A DNA stretch of 64,000 nt, taken from NCBI RefSeq assembly GCF_006717145.1, contig NZ_VFQF01000001.1, positions 372,001-436,000 of the forward strand, in the 5' to 3' direction. The first letter of the stretch is position 1. The number at the start of each line of letters is the position of its first letter. A program made the translations under genes and the position numbers. Under the pieces are notes generated by a model, which saw only the letters and a program-made list of their open reading frames with translations, searched no databases and had not been told where the DNA came from. This DNA comes from Humibacillus xanthopallidus. Its GTDB lineage: Bacteria > Actinomycetota > Actinomycetes > Actinomycetales > Dermatophilaceae. Positions 7,971 through 16,836 of the stretch are shown piece by piece.

Positions 7971-8998
7971 TGGACATCGACCTGGCCGCCCTGCGCGCGC
8001 TCGAGCGGGAGCGGGACATCAGTCTCGACATTCTCATCCCGGCCATCGAGCAGGCACTGCTCGTGGCCTACCACCGCACCGACGGCAGCTACCGCGACGC
8101 GCGGGTCGAGCTCGACCGCAAGACGGGGCACGTCATCGTGTGGGCCCGCGAGGAGGGCGAGCTGCTCCCGGCGGTCGAGGGCGAGCGCCCCGAGCGGGGC
8201 GAACCCGGACCGGAGTTCGACGACACTCCCGAGGGCTTCGGTCGCATCGCGGCCTCGACCGCCCGCCAGGTCATCGTCCAGCGCCTGCGCGACCTCGAGG
8301 ACGAGGCCATCCTCGGCGACTTCCGGGGCCGCGAGGGTGAGGTCATCTCGGGCATCATCCAGCAAAGCCAGGACCCCCGGAACGTGCTCGTCGACTTCGG
8401 CACCGTCGAGGGCATCCTGCCGATCTCGGAGCAGGTGCCGGGTGAGAAGTACGTCCACGGCGAGCGCCTGCGCTGCTTCGTCGTCAGCGTCAAGCGCGGC
8501 CCCAAGGGTCCGCAGGTCAGCCTCTCGCGCACCCACCCCAACCTCGTGCGCACCCTCTTCAAGTTCGAGGTGCCCGAGATCGCCGACGGCACGGTCGAGA
8601 TCGCTGCGCTGGCCCGCGAGGCCGGCCACCGCACGAAGATCGCGGTCCACAGCCGGGTGCCCGGGGTCAACGCCAAGGGCGCCTGCATCGGCCCGATGGG
8701 CGCGCGTGTGCGGGCCGTCATGACGGAGCTGCGCGGCGAGAAGATCGACATCGTCGACTACGCCGACGACCCCGCCGTCTTCGTCGCCGCAGCCCTGTCG
8801 CCGGCGCGCGTGCAGTCCGTCGAGATCGTCGACGCCGCCGCCCGTGCCGCCCGGGTCATCGTCCCCGACTACCAGCTGAGCCTCGCCATCGGCAAGGAGG
8901 GCCAGAACGCCCGCCTCGCGGCCAAGCTCACCGGCTGGCGCATCGACATCCGTCCCGACACCGACGCGGGCAGCGCGCCCGCAGCGCCCCGGGCCTGA
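7970..8998 (+). CDS. nusA: transcription termination/antitermination factor NusA
   Basis: 342 residues, typical for actinobacterial NusA, which lacks the C-terminal acidic repeats of enterobacteria. Domain order: N-terminal RNA-polymerase-binding domain (about 1-110), S1 domain (about 120-190, [15 protein letters not shown]), KH1 (about 195-270, ending [13 protein letters not shown]) and KH2 (about 275-330, [15 protein letters not shown]). It binds RNA polymerase and nascent RNA to modulate pausing, termination and rRNA antitermination. Start overlaps rimP by one base, which implies translational coupling. Confidence 0.96.
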   Translation: MDIDLAALRALERERDISLDILIPAIEQALLVAYHRTDGSYRDARVELDRKTGHVIVWAREEGELLPAVEGERPERGEPGPEFDDTPEGFGRIAASTARQVIVQRLRDLEDEAILGDFRGREGEVISGIIQQSQDPRNVLVDFGTVEGILPISEQVPGEKYVHGERLRCFVVSVKRGPKGPQVSLSRTHPNLVRTLFKFEVPEIADGTVEIAALAREAGHRTKIAVHSRVPGVNAKGACIGPMGARVRAVMTELRGEKIDIVDYADDPAVFVAAALSPARVQSVEIVDAAARAARVIVPDYQLSLAIGKEGQNARLAAKLTGWRIDIRPDTDAGSAPAAPRA

Positions 8999-9011
8999 GG
9001 CTTCGCCCACC

Positions 9012-9057
9012 GAGGAGGTATGCCGTCCGCGTCCTGTGCCGGACGGCATACCTCCTC
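9012..9057 (+). terminator. 18-bp perfect hairpin after nusA
   Basis: GAGGAGGTATGCCGTCCG and its exact complement flank a 10-nt loop. There is no T-run, so it may be an actinobacterial U-less terminator or an mRNA processing/stability element splitting rimP-nusA from ylxR-infB. Both arms carry the window-wide GTATGCC/GGCATAC heptamer. Confidence 0.75.
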
Positions 9058-9112
9058 TGGTGCGTCCTGGGGAGGGGCAGGCCCCGTGGAGCGCGCGGCG
9101 CGCCCGACGCGG

Positions 9113-9118
9113 TAGACT
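9113..9118 (+). promoter_or_regulatory. -10 box for ylxR
   Basis: TAGACT ends 5 nt before the GTG of ylxR, directly after the nusA hairpin. It suggests a secondary promoter with little or no leader for ylxR-infB. Confidence 0.5.
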
Positions 9119-9123
9119 GATGT

Positions 9124-9501
9124 GTGGCCGACCGGACTGGACTCCGTGCCGAGCCATCTCGCACCTGTGTGGGATGTCGCGGAACGGATAGCTGGTCGGC
9201 ACTGTTGCGAGTGGTCGCGGCGACGGACAGAGATGCCGGGGATTCCTCCCCGGTGGTGCTCTGCCCGGACCCACGACACCGGATGCCGGGACGTGGTGCG
9301 TGGTTGCACCCGGTCCCGGGTTGCTTCGAGATGGCAGTGCGCCGCAAGGCGTTCGGACGTGCCCTGCGACTGCAGGCCGCGGTCGACGTCAGCGCGGTCG
9401 CCCAGCACCTCGACATCCAGCACGCGCAGCAGAACGGCGTCTGCCCCGCGGTCGGTCGCCATCAGTCAGAGATCAGTCAACGAACCAACAAGGCGGGTTG
9501 A
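9124..9501 (+). CDS. rnpM: YlxR/RnpM RNA-binding protein
   Basis: 125 residues; the first ~85 form the YlxR domain: RTCVGCR near the N-terminus, LLRVVAA, then [19 protein letters not shown] and KAFGRALR. These Cys and Arg clusters define the family, known to bind RNA and, in Bacillus, RNase P (RnpM). The last ~30 residues are a hydrophilic extension of no known role. It sits in the standard place between nusA and infB. GTG start is chosen because it precedes the first conserved motif and follows a TAGACT box. Confidence 0.88.
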   Translation: MADRTGLRAEPSRTCVGCRGTDSWSALLRVVAATDRDAGDSSPVVLCPDPRHRMPGRGAWLHPVPGCFEMAVRRKAFGRALRLQAAVDVSAVAQHLDIQHAQQNGVCPAVGRHQSEISQRTNKAG

Positions 9502-9570
9502 AACGCTATGAGCACCCGATGAGTACTCAGCGATGAGCAAGCCCCAGCAATAACCCACGGTTCGGCCACT

Positions 9571-9598
9571 TCCTGTTCAGGCCGGACCAGGAACAGGA
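9571..9598 (+). promoter_or_regulatory. hairpin covering the infB ribosome-binding site
   Basis: TCCTGTTC (9571-9578) pairs perfectly with GAACAGGA (9591-9598), and the 3' arm contains the AGGAG that serves the GTG of infB. The mRNA could therefore switch between a closed and an open ribosome-binding site. A 10-bp palindrome TGAGTACTCA lies upstream at 9520-9529. Confidence 0.5.
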
Positions 9599-9603
9599 GA
9601 AAT

Positions 9604-12600
9604 GTGGCTAAGGTCCGGGTCTACGAGCTCGCCAAGGAGCTCGGAGTCGAGAGCAAGACCCTGCTCGCACACTTGAAGAGCCAGGGAGAGTTCGTCCGGT
9701 CGGCATCGTCGACCATCGAGCCCCCCGTCGTGCGCAAGATCAAGGAGACGTTCCCCGCGGAACTGCGCTCCGGCGGCACGGCATCATCTGCGGCCCCCAA
9801 GGCCGTTCCGGCGCCCTCGGCGCCTCGATCGTCTGCGCCGGCTCCCTCGCCGGCCGCGTCGCCTGCGGCACCCGCCGCACGCGCCGCCTCCCCGTCGGCC
9901 CCGGCCCCCGCGGGTCCGGTCCGTCCGGCATCCCCGGCTCCGGCTGCGCCCGCCGCAGCGGCTCCGGCCGCGTCGGCTCCGGCCGGTCCGGCTGCCCGCC
10001 AGAGCACGCCCGGCCCGTCGGCACCGGCTTCGGCCGCTCCGTCGGCACCGTCGGCACCGTCCACTCCGTCGGCCCCTGCAGCGGCGACGCCGTCTGCTCC
10101 GGCCCCCAAGGCTCCGGCCGCTCCGGCGGCCTCGGCAACTCCCTCGGCGCCCTCGCGCGTCCAGTCCAGCCGCGACGGCGGGCAGCAGGGCTCCGGCGTG
10201 CCGGCATCCCCGCGGCCGGCACCTCGTCCCGGCCAGCCCCGTCCGGGCAACAACCCCTTCGCGCCGAGCCAGGGCATGGGTCAGTCCCGTGCGCCCCGCA
10301 CCGGTGGCGACGGTGGTGCACCCCGTCCGGGCAACAACCCGTTCAGCTCGAGCCAGGGCATGCCCCGGCCGCAGCAGCGTCCGGGTGGCGCGGCTCCGGG
10401 GGGCGCTCCGCGTCCCGGCGGCGCTCCCCGCCCCGGCGGTGCCCCGCGTCCCGGCGGTGCCCCCGCCGGTGGCGCGCCGCGTCCCGGTGGCGTGCGTCCG
10501 AGCCCGGGCATGATGCCCGAGCGCAGCACCGTCGGTCGTCCGGGCCAGCGCCCGGCCGGTCCGGGTCGTGGTGGCCCGGGTGGCGGCGCCGGTGGTCGTG
10601 GCGGCTTCGGTGGCGGTCCCGGTGGCGGTGCCGCCGGTGGTGGTCGCCCCGGCGGCTTCGGCGGCGGTCCCCGCGGTGGTGGCGGTCGTGGTTCGACCGC
10701 CGGTGCCTTCGGCCGCGGTGGCGGTCGACCGGTCCGCGGACGCAAGTCCAAGCGCGCGAAGCGCCAGGAGTTCGAGCAGATGCAGGCGCCGTCGATCGGT
10801 GGCGTCACCGTCCCGCGCGGCAACGGCTCGACCGTCGTCCGCGTGCGTCGCGGCTCGTCGCTGAGCGACTTCGCCGACAAGATCAACGCCAACCCCGGTG
10901 CCCTCGTCACCGTGCTCTTCCACCTCGGTGAGATGGCCACGGCGACGCAGTCGCTCGACGAGGACACCTTCAAGGTGCTCGGTGCCGAGCTCGGCTACGA
11001 CATCCAGGTCGTCTCCCCGGAGGAGGAGGAGAAGGAGCTCTTCGACTCCTTCAACATCGACCTCGAGACCGGTATCGAGGGCGAGGAGGACGAGGACCTC
11101 GAGGCCCGTCCGCCGGTCGTCACGGTCGTGGGTCACGTCGACCACGGAAAGACCCGCCTGCTCGACGCGATCCGCAACGAGGACGTCGTGGCCGGCGAGG
11201 CCGGTGGCATCACCCAGCACATCGGTGCCTACCAGGTCCACCGTGAGCACGAGGGCGTCGAGCGCGCGATCACCTTCATCGACACCCCCGGTCACGAGGC
11301 CTTCACGGCCATGCGTGCCCGTGGTGCCAAGGTGACCGACATCGCGATCCTCGTCGTGGCCGCCGACGACGGCGTCATGCCCCAGACGATCGAGGCGCTC
11401 AACCACATGCAGGCGGCCGACGTGCCGATCGTGGTGGCCGTCAACAAGATCGACGTCGAGGGTGCCAACCCGTCCAAGGTGCGCCAGCAGCTGACCGAGT
11501 ACAACCTCGTCGCTGAGGAGTACGGCGGCGACACGATGTTCGTCGACGTCTCGGCCCGTCAGGGTCAGAACATCGACAGCCTCCTCGAGGCGGTCCTCCT
11601 CACGGCGGACGCAGCCCTCGACCTCCGGGCCAACCCGGACAAGGAGGCGCGTGGTGTCGCGATCGAGGCCAACCTCGACCGTGGCCGCGGTGCGACCGCG
11701 ACGGTGCTCGTGCAGACCGGAACGCTCCACGTCGGTGACTCGATCGTCACGGGCTCGGCCTACGGCCGCGTGCGTGCCATGCTCGACGAGCACGGCCAGA
11801 ACGTCTACGAGGCAGGCCCGTCCCGCCCCGTGCAGGTGCTCGGCCTCTCGTCGGTGCCGCGCGCCGGTGACACGTTCGTCGTGGCTCCGGACGACCGCAC
11901 GGCTCGTCAGATCGCCGAGCGGCGTGAGGCTGCGGACCGTCAGGCCGTGCTCGCCAAGGCCCGCAAGCGCATCTCGCTCGAGGACCTCAACGAGGCGCTC
12001 GCCGCGGGCAAGGTCGAGACCCTCAACCTCATCCTCAAGGGTGACGTGTCGGGCTCGGTCGAGGCGCTCGAGGACGCCCTGCTCAAGATCGACGTCGGCG
12101 ACGAGGTCGACCTGCGCATCATCGACCGCGGTGTCGGTGCCATCACGATGAACAACATCAACCTCGCGATGGCCAGCAACGCGATCATCATCGGCTACAA
12201 CGTGCGTGCCGAGGGGCAGAACGCCGACTACGCCGAGCGCGAAGGCGTCGAGATCCGCTACTACTCGGTGATCTACCAGGCCATCGACGAGATCGAGGCG
12301 GCCCTCAAGGGCATGCTCAAGCCGGAGTACGAAGAGGTCGAGCTCGGCACGGCGGAGATCCGCGAGATCTTCCGCTCGAGCAAGTTCGGCAACATCGCCG
12401 GCTCGATCGTGCGCAGCGGCGAGATCAAGCGTGGCTCCCGCTCGAGGATCACCCGCAACGGTGTCGTCGTCTCGGAGAACGTCGAGATCGCCGGTCTGCG
12501 CCGCTTCAAGGACGATGTCACCGAGGTCCGCGAGGGCTTCGAGTGCGGCATCAACCTCGGGTCGTTCAACGACCTGCAGCTCGGTGACCTCATCGCCACC

Positions 12601-12630
12601 TACGAGATGCGCGAGAAGCCGCGGGCCTGA
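9604..12630 (+). CDS. infB: translation initiation factor IF-2
   Basis: 1008 residues. An IF2_N motif ([20 protein letters not shown]) opens the protein. An Ala/Pro/Ser-rich linker covers about 60-200, then a Gly/Pro/Arg-rich region to about 380 with duplicated GNNPF-S/A-SQGM blocks and GGAPRP repeats. The GTPase domain starts near 500 with the P-loop GHVDHGKT (about 510-517), then DTPGHE and NKID. Domains II, III and the initiator-tRNA-binding C-terminal domain follow, ending near the SKFGNIAGS block. IF-2 recruits fMet-tRNA to the 30S subunit. The long linker is typical for actinobacteria. GTG start with AGGAG 4-5 nt upstream. Unusually, rbfA does not follow directly. Confidence 0.97.
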   Translation: MAKVRVYELAKELGVESKTLLAHLKSQGEFVRSASSTIEPPVVRKIKETFPAELRSGGTASSAAPKAVPAPSAPRSSAPAPSPAASPAAPAARAASPSAPAPAGPVRPASPAPAAPAAAAPAASAPAGPAARQSTPGPSAPASAAPSAPSAPSTPSAPAAATPSAPAPKAPAAPAASATPSAPSRVQSSRDGGQQGSGVPASPRPAPRPGQPRPGNNPFAPSQGMGQSRAPRTGGDGGAPRPGNNPFSSSQGMPRPQQRPGGAAPGGAPRPGGAPRPGGAPRPGGAPAGGAPRPGGVRPSPGMMPERSTVGRPGQRPAGPGRGGPGGGAGGRGGFGGGPGGGAAGGGRPGGFGGGPRGGGGRGSTAGAFGRGGGRPVRGRKSKRAKRQEFEQMQAPSIGGVTVPRGNGSTVVRVRRGSSLSDFADKINANPGALVTVLFHLGEMATATQSLDEDTFKVLGAELGYDIQVVSPEEEEKELFDSFNIDLETGIEGEEDEDLEARPPVVTVVGHVDHGKTRLLDAIRNEDVVAGEAGGITQHIGAYQVHREHEGVERAITFIDTPGHEAFTAMRARGAKVTDIAILVVAADDGVMPQTIEALNHMQAADVPIVVAVNKIDVEGANPSKVRQQLTEYNLVAEEYGGDTMFVDVSARQGQNIDSLLEAVLLTADAALDLRANPDKEARGVAIEANLDRGRGATATVLVQTGTLHVGDSIVTGSAYGRVRAMLDEHGQNVYEAGPSRPVQVLGLSSVPRAGDTFVVAPDDRTARQIAERREAADRQAVLAKARKRISLEDLNEALAAGKVETLNLILKGDVSGSVEALEDALLKIDVGDEVDLRIIDRGVGAITMNNINLAMASNAIIIGYNVRAEGQNADYAEREGVEIRYYSVIYQAIDEIEAALKGMLKPEYEEVELGTAEIREIFRSSKFGNIAGSIVRSGEIKRGSRSRITRNGVVVSENVEIAGLRRFKDDVTEVREGFECGINLGSFNDLQLGDLIATYEMREKPRA

Positions 12631-12660
12631 CAGCCCGGGCACCAGCCCGCATCACGAGCA

Positions 12661-12712
12661 ACAGACGCCACGGCGCCGGCCCCCACATGGGGACCGGCGC
12701 CGTGGCGTCTGT
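12661..12712 (+). terminator. long terminator hairpin of the infB operon
   Basis: A perfect 19-bp stem (12661-12679 with 12694-12712) encloses an inner CCCC/GGGG stem with an ACAT loop. It ends the rimP-infB transcript and also faces the convergent minus-strand secreted protein gene. No T-run. Confidence 0.85.
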
Positions 12713-12754
12713 GCGTGCCGCCCGACCGGTTGCCCTCAACCGGTCGGAGCCGGG

Positions 12755-13309
12755 TCAGAGGCCGAGCAGGCGGTTGAGCAGGCCGGCGAGGTTCGTGAGG
12801 CCGGAGCCGTCGAGCAGACCGGCGACGGCGCAGAGGAGGTTGCCGAGCAGGTTGCCCGCACCGGACTGCGCGACGATGTTGAGGTTGACCTGGTTGAGGT
12901 CGACGACGAGACCGAGCAGGTCGAGGTGCAGCGGTCCGAGCACGAGGTTGAGGATCCTGCAGCCACCGGACGCCGTCGCGCCTGCCACGGTCGTCGTGAC
13001 CGTCTGGCTGACCGGGACGACCGCACCGGTGAGGGTCGTCAGAGTGCCGGTGACGAGGCCGGTGACGGCGAGCCGGCCGTTCTGGTTGGTGAAGCCGGTC
13101 GGCGCGAAGGAGCCGACGAACGTCCCGATCCCGGGGATGACCTGGTTGATCGTCGAGGCGGCAGTGGCGGTGCTGCCCGTCGCGGCCGCGGGAGCGGCCA
13201 CCGGCGCGGAGGCGGGAGCTGCTGACGCGCTGGCGGCAGGGGCGAGACCGAGCGCTCCGACGGTCAGCACGCTGACGGCGGCGGTGCACACCTTGGTGGT
13301 GAGGTTCAT
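12755..13309 (-). CDS. secreted protein of a conserved actinobacterial family, function unknown
   Basis: 184 residues. A classical signal peptide (KVCTAAVSVLTVGALGLAP, cleavage after ASA) is followed by an Ala/Pro-rich segment. The C-terminal half contains the conserved pattern CRILNLVLGPLHLDLLGLVV and AGNLLGNLLCAVAGLL, which I recognise from many exported actinobacterial proteins of unknown role. Two Cys, one in each block, could pair. The hydrophobic C-terminal leucine-rich helices suggest surface association. AAGGAG lies 8 nt before the ATG. It sits between infB and the stressosome-like operon, with no obvious functional link. Confidence 0.75.
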   Translation of the reverse strand: MNLTTKVCTAAVSVLTVGALGLAPAASASAAPASAPVAAPAAATGSTATAASTINQVIPGIGTFVGSFAPTGFTNQNGRLAVTGLVTGTLTTLTGAVVPVSQTVTTTVAGATASGGCRILNLVLGPLHLDLLGLVVDLNQVNLNIVAQSGAGNLLGNLLCAVAGLLDGSGLTNLAGLLNRLLGL

Positions 13310-13496
13310 GGTTGAGCTCCTTCTTCATCGAGTGCATCGGCTCCCTCGTGGGCGACCGATCACCCCTGAAGAGGGCCGTGGGGCAGGTCCATGACGCGAG
13401 CCTTCTTCAGCGGGCAGAGGCCCCCGACCCGACGGCCGAGCACGCTCCAGACGGGGAGTCGCCTGCCTGGATTCCGGTTCGCCCGGGAACCCCGCG

Positions 13497-13814
13497 TCAT
13501 GGCGAAGGGGTCGCGGCGTCCGGTCCCGGATGGGTCATGTCGTAGGCCGCCACGAGGTCGAGCAGCAGGTCGGCCCCCGCGCTCGCGACGGCGAGCTGCT
13601 CGGGGCCGGGGCAGTCGCGCATCACGGCGAGGACCGCGTCCTCGTGGGTGCGGCACACCTCGATCAGGCTGATGCCGCTCGTAAAGGCGCGCCGGCCCAG
13701 GTCGTAGGCGGCAGCACGCGCGGCCTCGTCGCGCCGCGGGAGGAAGCGCAGGAGGGTGGTGAGGTGGTCCTGGGCGAAGGCAGCCGTGCTCCCGGGGTCG
13801 TCACCCGTGCTCAC
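13497..13814 (-). CDS. stand-alone RsbU N-terminal-like (RsbT-binding) domain protein
   Basis: 105 residues, last gene of a four-gene minus-strand operon. The pattern AAYDLGRRAFTSGISLIEVC, a His-Glu (THEDAVLAV) and the closing DLLLDLVAAYDM match the helical N-terminal domain of RsbU-type phosphatases. In Bacillus that domain binds the kinase RsbT. No PP2C phosphatase domain follows, and the frame ends at 13497. GTG at 13814 overlaps the RsbS stop (GTGA). Inference: it acts as a docking partner of the RsbT part of the fusion protein encoded by the first gene. Family assignment is by pattern only. Confidence 0.6.
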   Translation of the reverse strand: MSTGDDPGSTAAFAQDHLTTLLRFLPRRDEAARAAAYDLGRRAFTSGISLIEVCRTHEDAVLAVMRDCPGPEQLAVASAGADLLLDLVAAYDMTHPGPDAATPSP

Positions 13815-14197
13815 GGCCGGCGCCGACCGTCGTCGACCCCGCCGGTCAGCAGCGCGAGCCCCTCCTCGAGGTCGAGCGCGGTGGGGATGCTGCCCGTCCC
13901 CATGCCGAGCCGCACCATGGTGAAGGCCACCTCGGGCTGGATGCCGACGATGACCGTGCGTGCGCCCCGCAGCCGCGCCATCTCCGCGATGGTGCGCAGC
14001 GTCAGCGCGGCGAAGGAGTCGATGACGTCGAGTGCAGCGACGTCGATGATGACCCCGCGGGAGCGGTGCTCACCGATCTGGGCGACGAGGTCGGTCCGGA
14101 AGCGCTCGAGCTCGGAGTCGTCCAGGGCAGTGTGGACCGATGCGATCAGGGTGCTTCCCTGTCGCAGGATCGACACGAGCGCTGGACCTGAGTTCAC
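13811..14197 (-). CDS. rsbS: STAS-domain antagonist, RsbS-like
   Basis: 128 residues, a single STAS domain of the stressosome scaffold type. LVSILRQGSTLIASVHTAL begins the domain, and VIIDVAALDVIDSFAALTL contains the loop where RsbS is phosphorylated by RsbT. The Ser of D-S-F is present, so the site is intact. TVIVGIQPEVAFTMVRLGM follows as in RsbS. In Bacillus, RsbS with RsbR forms the 1.8-MDa stressosome that holds RsbT. GTG start overlaps the RsbR stop (GTGA), and the stop overlaps the next gene, so the operon is tightly coupled. Confidence 0.85.
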   Translation of the reverse strand: MNSGPALVSILRQGSTLIASVHTALDDSELERFRTDLVAQIGEHRSRGVIIDVAALDVIDSFAALTLRTIAEMARLRGARTVIVGIQPEVAFTMVRLGMGTGSIPTALDLEEGLALLTGGVDDGRRRP

Positions 14198-15054
14198 GAG
14201 AGCGTCGCATCCTCCTTCTTGGTGACGGCGTAGCCGAGCAGGCGCTCGGCCTCTTCGAGCCCGCCCTGCAGGTCGCCGATGGTGTTCATCTTGCTCAGGT
14301 CGACGCCGATCGTCACGAGCGTCTGCGCGATCTTGGGGGACAGTCCCGTGATGATGACGCTCGCACCCATGAGTCGTGACGCGTCGACCGTCTGCACGAG
14401 GTGGTTCGCGACGGCCACGTCGACGTCGGGGGCGCCGGTGATGTCGATGACGACGACCCGTGCCCGGTGTCTGCGGATGCCCGCGAGCAGCTGCTCGGTG
14501 AGCTGCCTGGCGCGGTCGCTGTCGAGCACCCCGATGATGGGCAGGATGAGGAGGCGCTCTCGCACTGGCAGCACCGGGGTCGAGAGCTCGCGGATGGCGT
14601 CCTGCTGCTGACGGATGACCCGCTCCCGCTCGTCGACGAAGCTGACGGCCACGGTGTTGGCGATCCGGTTGGCGGCCGGCTCGTAGGCGTCGAGCACCTG
14701 GTTGAGCAGTCCGAAGTCGCGCTGGTACTTCTCGAAGAGCGAGCGGGCGAGCACGTCGCGCAGGAGCAGGACGATGCCCACGACCTCGTGCGTCTCGACG
14801 CCCCGCGGGATGATCCGCTCCGACAGGTCGCGGGCGTAGTGCTGCAGAGCCTCGACACTGCCGGTCTCGAGCACCTCGACGTAGTTGTCGTAGACCGAGG
14901 TGGTCTCGGCCGCCATCTCCTGGGGGGTCATGGCCGCGAGCAGGTGCGCCTGCTGGATCCGCTCTGCCCACTCCTCGCGCAGCCTCGTGCGGTGCTCGCG
15001 CAGGTGTGCCACGAGCTCGGAGAGCAGGTGCTGCCCCGGTGTCGTCTGTGTCAT
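14194..15054 (-). CDS. rsbR: stressosome co-antagonist RsbR-like protein
   Basis: 286 residues. The N-terminal ~150 form an all-helical, non-haem-globin-like sensor domain (YDNYVEVLETG, LLLRDVLARSLFEKYQRDF). A linker helix (RERVIRQQQDAIRELSTPVL) leads to a C-terminal STAS domain starting LPIIGVLDSDRARQLTEQLL and VVVIDITGAPDVDVAVA. This is the order of Bacillus RsbR paralogues. The residue corresponding to phospho-Thr205 of RsbRA (in D-T-x-V-A) appears to be Val here (D-V-A-V-A), and the Thr171 region reads D-S-D-R; both alignments are from memory. ATGA overlap with the fusion gene upstream. Confidence 0.88.
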   Translation of the reverse strand: MTQTTPGQHLLSELVAHLREHRTRLREEWAERIQQAHLLAAMTPQEMAAETTSVYDNYVEVLETGSVEALQHYARDLSERIIPRGVETHEVVGIVLLLRDVLARSLFEKYQRDFGLLNQVLDAYEPAANRIANTVAVSFVDERERVIRQQQDAIRELSTPVLPVRERLLILPIIGVLDSDRARQLTEQLLAGIRRHRARVVVIDITGAPDVDVAVANHLVQTVDASRLMGASVIITGLSPKIAQTLVTIGVDLSKMNTIGDLQGGLEEAERLLGYAVTKKEDATLS

Positions 15055-16154
15055 GTCGATGGGTCCTTTCCCCAGATGGTGATGGTCACGGTGGTGCCGG
15101 CGCCCTGCTCGCTCGAGATGGCGAACTCGTCCATGAGCCTGCGCACCCCGGGCAGGCCGAGGCCCAGGCCGCCGTAGGTGCTGACGCCGTCGCGCATGGC
15201 GGCCTCGAGGTCAGCGATCCCCGGACCGCGGTCGCGCGCCGTCACGCGGACTCCGGGCCGCGGCTCGTCGAGCAGCTCGACGAGCAGCTCGCCGGACCCG
15301 GCGAAGCGGACGATGTTGCGGCAGAGCTCGGAGACGGCGGTGGCGAGGACGGTGAGGTCTGTTCGTGAGAAGCCGAGCCGCCCCGCCAGCTCGCGTGCCG
15401 ACCCGCGGGCCTTGACGATGTCGGGGTCTGCGGCAACCGGGATGCGCAGCACACCGTCCTGGCGCTGGCCCCGGGCGAGCAGCGGCTCGCTGAGTCGGCC
15501 GCAGAAGTCGCAGGAGAAGAGATGGGTGGCGGCGTCGAGCTCGCGCTGGCGGCGCCGGTCTGCGGCGCTGAGCGCGAGGAGCACGGGCCGGCACCGGTCG
15601 GTGGGCGGGTCACCGGACTCGAGCCCGAGGACGTACTCGACGCGCAACCTCGCACGGGACCGGCTGAGCCGAGCGGCCACGGCGCCGGGCGTCGTGCCCT
15701 CCTCCTCCGCGATCGTGCGCGTGTCGGTGCCCCGCAGCTCGTGCTCGATGAGCAGGGCGCGCTCGTGCTCGTCCAGGCGCCCGAGCGCCGAGGCCATGGC
15801 CGAGCGCTCCTCGCCGAGCAGGGCCTGTGCCTCGGGCGACTCGGGCACGCGCAGGTCGGCCGCCCGGTGCTGGTTGCGCCGCTTCCGGGCGTCGTCGCGC
15901 CACATGGAGGCGACGAGGTTCTTGGCCGTGACGATCGCGTAGGGCTCGAGCAGACCGGGGTCGACGGACGGTGCGGCCGCCAGCACCCGGGTCAGCGTCT
16001 CCTGGACGAGGTCCTCGGCAGCCGGATGGGTGCCGACCCGGGCACCCACGACGCGCCGGACGATCGCCTGCAGCTCCGTGAGGTCGTCTGCCTCCTGCAG
16101 AGGTCCTGCGCTGGCCGTCGCGTCGGCACCATCAGCCGACTGCGGACGTGTCAT
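15051..16154 (-). CDS. ECF-type sigma factor fused to an anti-sigma zinc motif and an RsbT-type kinase domain
   Basis: 367 residues with three modules. Residues about 27-95 are sigma region 2 ([33 protein letters not shown]). Residues about 115-175 are sigma region 4 ([17 protein letters not shown], then [17 protein letters not shown]); there is no region 3, as in ECF factors. Residues about 190-225 carry H211-x3-C215-x2-C218, the zinc-binding anti-sigma (ZAS) pattern. Residues about 245-362 are a GHKL ATPase of RsbT type, with N-box E276..N280, G1 DRGPGI (308-313) and G2 GGLGLGLPG, all intact. In Bacillus, RsbT is a free serine kinase held by RsbR/RsbS. Here the kinase seems tethered to a sigma factor. 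ATG at 16154 has GGAGAAG upstream. First gene of the operon, behind a SigB-like promoter. Confidence 0.88.
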   Translation of the reverse strand: MTRPQSADGADATASAGPLQEADDLTELQAIVRRVVGARVGTHPAAEDLVQETLTRVLAAAPSVDPGLLEPYAIVTAKNLVASMWRDDARKRRNQHRAADLRVPESPEAQALLGEERSAMASALGRLDEHERALLIEHELRGTDTRTIAEEEGTTPGAVAARLSRSRARLRVEYVLGLESGDPPTDRCRPVLLALSAADRRRQRELDAATHLFSCDFCGRLSEPLLARGQRQDGVLRIPVAADPDIVKARGSARELAGRLGFSRTDLTVLATAVSELCRNIVRFAGSGELLVELLDEPRPGVRVTARDRGPGIADLEAAMRDGVSTYGGLGLGLPGVRRLMDEFAISSEQGAGTTVTITIWGKDPST

Positions 16155-16218
16155 CAGGGGTCTTCTCCGGGCAGAGTGGCAGGACGGCGAGCACGGACCC
16201 CACGCGCTCGCGGTGGAC

Positions 16219-16243
16219 ATACCCGCACAAGACCCCCCTGAAC
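16219..16243 (-). promoter_or_regulatory. SigB/SigF-type promoter of the stressosome-like operon
   Basis: On the minus strand GTTC (16240-16243), 15 nt, GGGTAT (16219-16224) matches the general-stress promoter consensus GTTT-N15-GGGTAT. A transcript would start near 16212, giving a leader of about 58 nt before the fusion gene. Spacing and both boxes fit; functional proof is lacking. Confidence 0.55.
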
Positions 16244-16341
16244 ACTCGTTGCCGGTCGGCGTTGGGCACCTGGATGGGGCGTTGACTAGGGTTGGTCAGT
16301 CGGCCCCGCGCCGTCACCCCACCAACCAGAGAGAGGTAGTC

Positions 16342-16836
16342 ATGGTTGACCACCCCCGCGCCCGCAAGGTCGCCGACCGGATCAAGGTCATCGTCGCTGA
16401 GTACCTCGAGTTCCGGATCAAGGACGACCGCCTCGGCTTCGTCACGATCACCGACTGTCGCGTGACGGGCGACCTGCAGCACGCGACCGTCTTCTACACC
16501 GTCTTCGGTACCGACGAGGAGCGTCAGGCGAGCGCTGAGGTGCTCGAGGCCAACAAGGGCCGCATCCGCTCCGCCGTGGGCAAGGGCATCGGCATCCGCC
16601 TCACGCCCTCGCTCGAGTTCATCGCCGATGCCCTGCCGGCCGACTCGGCCCACCTCGAGGACGTCCTCGCCCAGACCCGCGCCCGCGACGCCGAGCTCGC
16701 TCGTGCGTCCGCCGGCGCGACGTATGCCGGTGACGCCGACCCCTACAAGAAGCCCGCGGACGACGGTGACGCGGACGCGGCCGCGCCCTCCGCCGCGCCT
16801 GCCGGTGCCGTCGACCAGGACGCCCAGGCTCGATGA
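16342..16836 (+). CDS. rbfA: 30S ribosome-binding factor RbfA
   Basis: 164 residues. The KH-like RbfA fold is seen in [40 protein letters not shown] and [14 protein letters not shown]. RbfA is a cold-shock-related factor for late 30S maturation. An acidic, alanine-rich tail (about 125-164) is common in actinobacteria. ATG with GAGAGG upstream. The stop overlaps truB (ATGA). In most relatives it directly follows infB; here 3.7 kb of minus-strand genes intervene. Confidence 0.95.
   Translation: MVDHPRARKVADRIKVIVAEYLEFRIKDDRLGFVTITDCRVTGDLQHATVFYTVFGTDEERQASAEVLEANKGRIRSAVGKGIGIRLTPSLEFIADALPADSAHLEDVLAQTRARDAELARASAGATYAGDADPYKKPADDGDADAAAPSAAPAGAVDQDAQAR

Noticed and set aside
9784-12642. 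952-codon open frame opposite infB
   Set aside because: Composed of low-complexity His/Asp/Arg/Val residues typical of an antisense frame in GC-rich DNA, with no family match; infB is certain.
13811-14971. 386-codon frame as a fused RsbR-RsbS protein
   Set aside because: Its upstream half is an out-of-frame reading of rsbR; the RsbS STAS domain starts at GTG 14197 overlapping the RsbR stop.
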